Positions 52,988 through 57,192 of a stretch of DNA of 57,192 bases are shown here, piece by piece (position 1 is the first letter of the stretch; each line of letters opens with the position of its first letter). This DNA is from CAZOWM01 sp964583615 (GTDB lineage Bacteria > Spirochaetota > B62-G9 > DRHN01): NCBI GenBank assembly GCA_964583615.1, contig CAZOWM010000021.1, forward strand, positions 1 to 57,192. Direction: 5' to 3'. A program made the position numbers and the translations under genes. Under the pieces are notes generated by a model that was given only the letters and a program-made list of their open reading frames with translations, had not been told where the DNA came from and made no database searches.

Positions 52988-53896
52988 TTACCCTTCTATC
53001 TGCGCTTTACTTCCCTTTATCCCGTAATAATCCACGATGAGGGACTCCATCGAAGCCCCCACCGCTTCCTGCGCTTTTTGTATGTCATTTGTATCCTTCA
53101 ACGCTTTTTCATATGCCTGGCGTATCTCCGTACCGATGTTTATCTTCGTCAATCCGTGTTTTATCGCTTCGAGAATGTACTTCTGCTGTACACCCGACCC
53201 GCCGTGCAAAACGAGCGGAATGTTCGTTGCTTCCCTCAGTTTCTCAAGGTGGCTGATGTTTAAACGGGCAGCGACCTTTTTCATATCTTTCCCTGCCCCG
53301 GTGATTGCGCCGTGAATGTTTCCCACCGAAACCGACAACCAGTCTACTCCTGTTTCATCTACGAAACGGGACGCATCTTCGGGTTTCGTGAAACCTTTTC
53401 CTGACCGAAAAAGTTCCTCATACGGAGGGAGGGGTCCGCTCTCGTGCCCGAGAACAGCACCGAGTTCCGCCTCGACCGGCGTGTTCGTCTTATGAGCCAT
53501 TTCGACGACCTCTTTGGTGACTCTGATGTTTTCTTCCAGAGAGAGCCTGCTCCCGTCGATCATCACCGAATCGTACCCAAGGTCAAGCGCTTCTTTGATA
53601 AGTGCCTTGTAATCGATCTCGATACCGTCTTCATCGATTACAGGGACATGGTCCTGATGAATCGTGACGAAATCCGGATCCCCGAATTTTTCATACTCTC
53701 GAAAGATCACCGTAAAGCTCACTGCTCCGAATTTTTCTATATCCGGACGCGCAACCTCGAGCATCCCGAAAGTTCCCAGTTCCTTCAAGGTGTCACATAT
53801 CGGTTTCACCATTTCAGGATACGCAGCATTGAATGCAGGGATCAAAATCCCCTTTTCACTGGCCTTTTTCATGTAACTCGACACTTTTTCACTCAT
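52988..53896 (-). CDS. Class II fructose/tagatose-bisphosphate aldolase family protein
   Basis: This is a zinc-dependent class II aldolase. Its 302 residues show IPAFNAAYPEMVKPI, the zinc/catalytic segment IHQDHVPV (usual HLDH), MIDGSRLSLEENIRVTKEVVEMAH, VEAELGAVLGHE, SVGNIHG, VLHGGSGV and INIGTEIR. All zinc histidines are present. Fructose 1,6- or tagatose 1,6-bisphosphate, or another ketose phosphate, could be the substrate; residues separating these are not diagnostic here. It lies between aspS and a PHP-domain gene with a 22-base gap to the latter. Confidence 0.87.
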   Translation of the reverse strand: MSEKVSSYMKKASEKGILIPAFNAAYPEMVKPICDTLKELGTFGMLEVARPDIEKFGAVSFTVIFREYEKFGDPDFVTIHQDHVPVIDEDGIEIDYKALIKEALDLGYDSVMIDGSRLSLEENIRVTKEVVEMAHKTNTPVEAELGAVLGHESGPLPPYEELFRSGKGFTKPEDASRFVDETGVDWLSVSVGNIHGAITGAGKDMKKVAARLNISHLEKLREATNIPLVLHGGSGVQQKYILEAIKHGLTKINIGTEIRQAYEKALKDTNDIQKAQEAVGASMESLIVDYYGIKGSKAQIEG

Positions 53897-53918
53897 GTTT
53901 CATATCTCCTCTTTGTGA

Positions 53919-55217
53919 TTAGTGGTGTATCAGGAATTGTAGTATTTCCTCCTCACTGCACCCTTTCAGTTTTGTACACTCTTCGGGTGAAAGTTCTTTT
54001 CCTCCCGCCCGGGAGTAGAAATCAAAACCGAAGTGAGAATCTGCAAACCGTGGAGTTCCATCCTCCGTTAAATATCCGTAGCCGCACAGCGTTGAAAGCA
54101 GCTGGTGCCCACAGATGAAATCAGCAGATTTTTTTAAATAGGGGTAAAGCTCAGGATCTTTTCCAATATCACCTGTGAGTGGGAGGGAGTTTTTTGTATT
54201 ATGCTCTGTACCGATAAATACGGGCACACCCAACTCCGAGGCCTTCTCAATAATGAAGCGGGCCCTCGGCAGTTCTGTTCTGAACTCAAAGAGATCCAGC
54301 GCGAATATTCCGAACGTACGCATCTTCTCTATGAGCTTTTCTATATCCTCTTCTTCCTCAGTGACAGGGTTTCCCATCAGGCCGTAGGAAGGAACTGCAC
54401 CGTATCCTCTGTATATACGAACTAGGTTTTTGATGGTGGTAAATGCCTTCCTGTTCTCCTCAGCGAAGCACGGCCTCCCGCTCCTTACGAGTTTTGCCCG
54501 AAGGAGGTTCTGCATTCCTGCCGCATCTCTCACATCTTCAGCCCTGATTTGCTCGTCAACAAGTCGGGTGAATATCCCAGAAAGTTCATCGACGTCATCA
54601 CTCAGGTTGCATACCTTTTCGAAAAACGCCTGCACTACGTGCCGCTCCGTTGTGTTCCCCCGGGGGGTCAATGAAGCAACGTCATCATAGGTGAGCTCGA
54701 GCAAAAACCCCTTCTGCGCAGCATAAGAATCAAGCTTTGAGACGATTTTTTTGTTCCTCGACCGAATGGCTTCCCTCATATCGGTAAGTACGGCATTCTC
54801 TCTGCTGTGAACGTCTAGATCGCGTGTCAATCCCTTTCCGATGATGTATATCCTGCCGGGATTGGCAGGGTCGTTGTATCTCCTTCTTTTCCTCAGCGAT
54901 TCGTCATCCATGGCAATCGCTTCCACACTGAATACTGCGCTCAGGCCCGCAACTTCACACGCATTTCTGAATTCAGGATGCCCGGCGATCGTGTAGTGAT
55001 CGTTGATTCCAAAATACTGGATATTCTGCTCATACGCGTGCAGCACCGATTCAGTGGGGCTGGAAAACGCAGAAAACGATTCATTTGTGTGTACGTGGAG
55101 GTTTATCCATTTCCTGTTTTTGTGCGCTTTGTCATTCTTCACGAAATCAGCGAGCGCTTTGATTCTCTTTACAGGATCCTTTGAATATATTTTCCCCTCA
55201 CTCATAGGTATTTGCAT
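53919..55217 (-). CDS. PHP-domain metal-dependent phosphoesterase-like protein
   Basis: The 432-residue cytoplasmic protein has the PHP fold: NLHVHTNESFSAFSSPTESV near residue 40 (HxH), QYFGINDHYTI, and VFIGTEHN near 325 (GxxH). A large insert separates these (about 105-270). It is longer than the small PHP phosphatases and lacks polymerase motifs. Members of this type are found next to aldolase or sugar-phosphate genes, as here, so a sugar- or nucleotide-phosphate substrate is plausible. The start ATG at 55217 follows GGGAG at nine bases; ATG at 55205 is possible. Confidence 0.8.
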   Translation of the reverse strand: MQIPMSEGKIYSKDPVKRIKALADFVKNDKAHKNRKWINLHVHTNESFSAFSSPTESVLHAYEQNIQYFGINDHYTIAGHPEFRNACEVAGLSAVFSVEAIAMDDESLRKRRRYNDPANPGRIYIIGKGLTRDLDVHSRENAVLTDMREAIRSRNKKIVSKLDSYAAQKGFLLELTYDDVASLTPRGNTTERHVVQAFFEKVCNLSDDVDELSGIFTRLVDEQIRAEDVRDAAGMQNLLRAKLVRSGRPCFAEENRKAFTTIKNLVRIYRGYGAVPSYGLMGNPVTEEEEDIEKLIEKMRTFGIFALDLFEFRTELPRARFIIEKASELGVPVFIGTEHNTKNSLPLTGDIGKDPELYPYLKKSADFICGHQLLSTLCGYGYLTEDGTPRFADSHFGFDFYSRAGGKELSPEECTKLKGCSEEEILQFLIHH

Positions 55218-55246
55218 GTGGTGATGCTCCCTGAAGTGTAAAAACC

Positions 55247-56674
55247 TCAGCCCTTTTCGTAGAAAACCTTATATCCTTGGTAAGCATAATAGAGGTCTGC
55301 TTTGGAAACAAGTTCATAGGGTGAATGCATTCCTATAACCGGTATGCCGCAATCAATCACAGAAGCATTGTAGAAGGCAAAATGTTTGGCCACTGTACCC
55401 CCGCCCCCCTCGTCGACCTTTCCCATTCCCCCATATTGCCAGAAGACTCCGTTTTCATTGAACAAATTTCGTATTTTTCCTACAAGCTCTGCATCGGCAT
55501 CGTTTGCAGAGTACTTCCCGCCTGCGCCTGTGTACTTCGTGATCACGATTCCATGGGATATTTTCGCTGCATTCTTTTCATCATGCACTGACTTGTACAT
55601 CGGGTTGATTCCGGCATTGACATCTGCTGAGATGCAGACAGACCTCTGCATTGTCTCTCTGAGGATGGAATCGGAACAACTCCCCATCAGTTTTTCAATG
55701 AGCGATCCGATTACATTGAAAATGAAAAGAGACTTCGCGCCCGTCGGACCATCCGATCCGATTTCTTCTTTATCGACAATAAACGTCACTGACGTCTTAT
55801 CTGTTATCCTGGATTCGAACAAGGATGTTACCGCGCTGAACGTGCTTACACGATCATCATGACCGTATCCTGCGATCAGTGCTCGGTCAATGCCTACGTC
55901 CCTCGGCGGTATGGCAGGAACAGCCTCGAGCTCTGCTGAAATAAAATCTTCTTCAACGATTCCGAACTCTTTGTATAGCTTCTCCAGAACCGCAAGCTTT
56001 ACTTTCTCTTTCACTTTTTCGTCTTTCACGGGAATATTTCCGCAGAAGAGATTCAGGCTCTCACCTTCGATGAATTCACTGGCTTTTTTTTCTGACTGCA
56101 CCTTTTTGGCGAGGTGGGGAAGGAGATCCGGTATGACAAACACGGGGTCATTCTCATTGAAACCCACTGATATTTCGACGACGCGGTTTTCCTTTGTGAC
56201 CACAACGCCGCTGATTGCAAGAGGAATATTCAACCAGTGATACTTTTTTACACCTCCGTAGTATTGCGTCTTCAGCATTGCAATTTCTATGTCTTCAACA
56301 AGGGGAATCTGTTTCAGGTCCAGCCGCGGGGCATCCGCATGCGCGATTATGAAGTTGATCCCCTCTTTTAATTCTCTCTGCCCCACCTTTATAAGCGCAA
56401 TATTCTTGCTTCTGTTGAGCGCATGATACATACCGTTTTTCACCATTTTTTGAGACGTGAAGAGGTCCTGAAATCCATATTTCTCCGCTTTTTTCAAAAT
56501 CCACTGTATCGTCAACCGTTCCGTTTTCGATGCCGAGAGAAACTCTTTGTATTCTTCACCATAATCAAATATTTTCTTTACCGTTCCCTCATCCACCTCT
56601 TTCCATATGTTTTTTGATGAATAGGTGAGAGATTCCTCGAGCTTCTGATATTCGGTTTTTTCCTCGTTTTCCAT
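55247..56674 (-). CDS. M18 family aminopeptidase
   Basis: This cytosolic zinc aminopeptidase removes N-terminal acidic or neutral residues from peptides. From ATG at 56674 (after GAGGAAAACA) it has 475 residues; the frame opens at 56722. Metal and catalytic segments are present: IIAHADAPRLDLKQIP, GYGHDDRVSTF, IVDKEEIGSDGPTG, YGGMGKVDEGGGGTVA and PVIGMHSPYEL, covering the five ligands and catalytic glutamate of the family. Length fits the bacterial type of aspartyl aminopeptidase. It is divergent from ssrA. Confidence 0.92.
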   Translation of the reverse strand: MENEEKTEYQKLEESLTYSSKNIWKEVDEGTVKKIFDYGEEYKEFLSASKTERLTIQWILKKAEKYGFQDLFTSQKMVKNGMYHALNRSKNIALIKVGQRELKEGINFIIAHADAPRLDLKQIPLVEDIEIAMLKTQYYGGVKKYHWLNIPLAISGVVVTKENRVVEISVGFNENDPVFVIPDLLPHLAKKVQSEKKASEFIEGESLNLFCGNIPVKDEKVKEKVKLAVLEKLYKEFGIVEEDFISAELEAVPAIPPRDVGIDRALIAGYGHDDRVSTFSAVTSLFESRITDKTSVTFIVDKEEIGSDGPTGAKSLFIFNVIGSLIEKLMGSCSDSILRETMQRSVCISADVNAGINPMYKSVHDEKNAAKISHGIVITKYTGAGGKYSANDADAELVGKIRNLFNENGVFWQYGGMGKVDEGGGGTVAKHFAFYNASVIDCGIPVIGMHSPYELVSKADLYYAYQGYKVFYEKG

Positions 56675-56740
56675 TGTTTTCCTCAACCTGTGAAATATGC
56701 ACAGATTATAGTAATAAATCATTCGGTGCGAGGAAAGTTA

Positions 56741-56769
56741 TTTACAATAGAAATCCTTTTATATATATT
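56741..56769 (+). promoter_or_regulatory. sigma70-type promoter of ssrA
   Basis: TTTACA (56741-56746) and TATATT (56764-56769) are separated by exactly 17 bases, and the mature 5' end GGGGGCG begins nine bases downstream, an ideal initiation distance. This is the best promoter in the window. Processing by RNase P could still define the 5' end. Confidence 0.7.
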
Positions 56770-56777
56770 AATAGTAA

Positions 56778-57129
56778 GGGGGCGATTCGGTTTCGACTGT
56801 GGCGGATGGAGCATGAATTGCGTGTCGAGGAGCTCTGGCCTCGTAAAAAAGAGCACAATTATATTTGCCGAAAACGAAGCTTTACCAGTAGCAGCATAAT
56901 TTGACTGCTACCGTCTCTCCTTTTCTTCCCCTGGGAAAAGGAAGGGACGCCGACTACAGGGGAAATCGTATGACCTTTGCCTGAAGAGGCTGTACGGGAA
57001 AAGCATTCAGGATAGACTTTCAACGCTTGCCTGATGTCGTAAGAAAGTCGAATCCATAACATCAGGATACACACGTAGATGTTCATGTGACCACACTACA
57101 GGACGCGGGTTCGAATCCCGCCGCCTCCA
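56778..57129 (+). ncRNA. ssrA: Transfer-messenger RNA (tmRNA)
   Basis: tmRNA rescues stalled ribosomes with SmpB and tags the nascent chain for proteolysis. The 5' end GGGGGCGATTCGGTTTCGAC and the 3' end GACGCGGGTTCGAATCCCGC, with CGCCTCC pairing to the 5' GGGGGCG, form the tRNA-like domain. The CCA is not encoded. The tag frame (about 56843-56896, stop TAA) is read as VKKSTIIFAENEALPVAA, ending in the degron-like VAA. The first codon is inferred. A pseudoknot-rich middle follows but was not folded here. The window contains clpC and clpP, which are likely to degrade tagged proteins. Confidence 0.96.
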
Positions 57130-57192
57130 CATCTTATCACTCTTTGCTTTTCTCAAGCTGTACACTTTTTAACGTACATTGCTTGTTGAAAC

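Noticed and set aside
1..57192. CRISPR array or cas genes
   Set aside because: No regularly spaced repeats and no Cas motifs are visible on either strand.

Overview
The window looks like a chromosome segment of a diderm spirochaete, probably of the order Spirochaetales. This is an inference from gene content and order: a LolA/LolCD lipoprotein pathway, ClpC with McsA and an McsB-like protein, a TlyC/CorC-type CBS protein, many secreted or lipoprotein-like genes of unknown function, and RuvCAB/QueA/Tgt and PhoH/PgpH/YbeY housekeeping blocks. No single marker fixes the genus. Coding density is high, genes commonly overlap by 1-11 bases, GTG and TTG starts are frequent, and no CRISPR array, prophage or intact insertion sequence is visible.

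Layout. 1-4999 (minus) is an operon lolC-lolD-mcsA-mcsB-clpC, cut by the window edge inside clpC. 5100-8125 holds a membrane-anchored unknown protein, an HD-GYP protein and a stand-alone ClpP. 8139-13150 (minus) is uppP-ftsK-lolA-rodZ, a cell-envelope and division group. 13226-17468 holds a secreted unknown protein, a citramalate/homocitrate-synthase-like enzyme fused to a Cache-like sensor domain, and rimO. 17488-18796 is an accessory islet at the 3' side of a tRNA-Pro gene. It contains an IS3-type transposase remnant, an AT-rich secreted protein and an orphan tail of what may be an NlpC/P60-like protein. 18941-20279 holds a small heat-shock protein and an SPL-family radical SAM protein.

20365-25925 (plus) is a tight operon: a kinase-like transmembrane protein, a sugar-binding protein, an outer-membrane POTRA/beta-barrel protein and two sugar permeases, followed by an OmpA-like protein. 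With a barrel between the binding protein and the permeases, this may be a dedicated uptake route across both membranes. It is the best candidate here for an undescribed system. 27778-32525 holds a NifX-like protein, a phosphohexomutase, rarA, a 5-formyl-THF cyclo-ligase and a metallo-hydrolase. 32541-36840 is a surface-protein group: a lipoprotein, a glycosidase-like protein and a small membrane protein, divergent from a transglutaminase-like protein that lacks catalytic residues and carries a G9 tract in its signal-peptide codons.

36860-51056 (minus) is an almost unbroken block read phoH-pgpH-ybeY-corC-recO-cinA-thpR-DUF4416-yebC-ruvC-ruvA-ruvB-spoIID-queA-tgt, covering RNA maturation, c-di-AMP turnover, recombination repair and queuosine synthesis. 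51145-56674 (minus) holds aspS (apparently starting at a CTG codon), a class II aldolase, a PHP-domain protein and an M18 aminopeptidase. The window ends with tmRNA (ssrA), preceded by a clear sigma70-type promoter.
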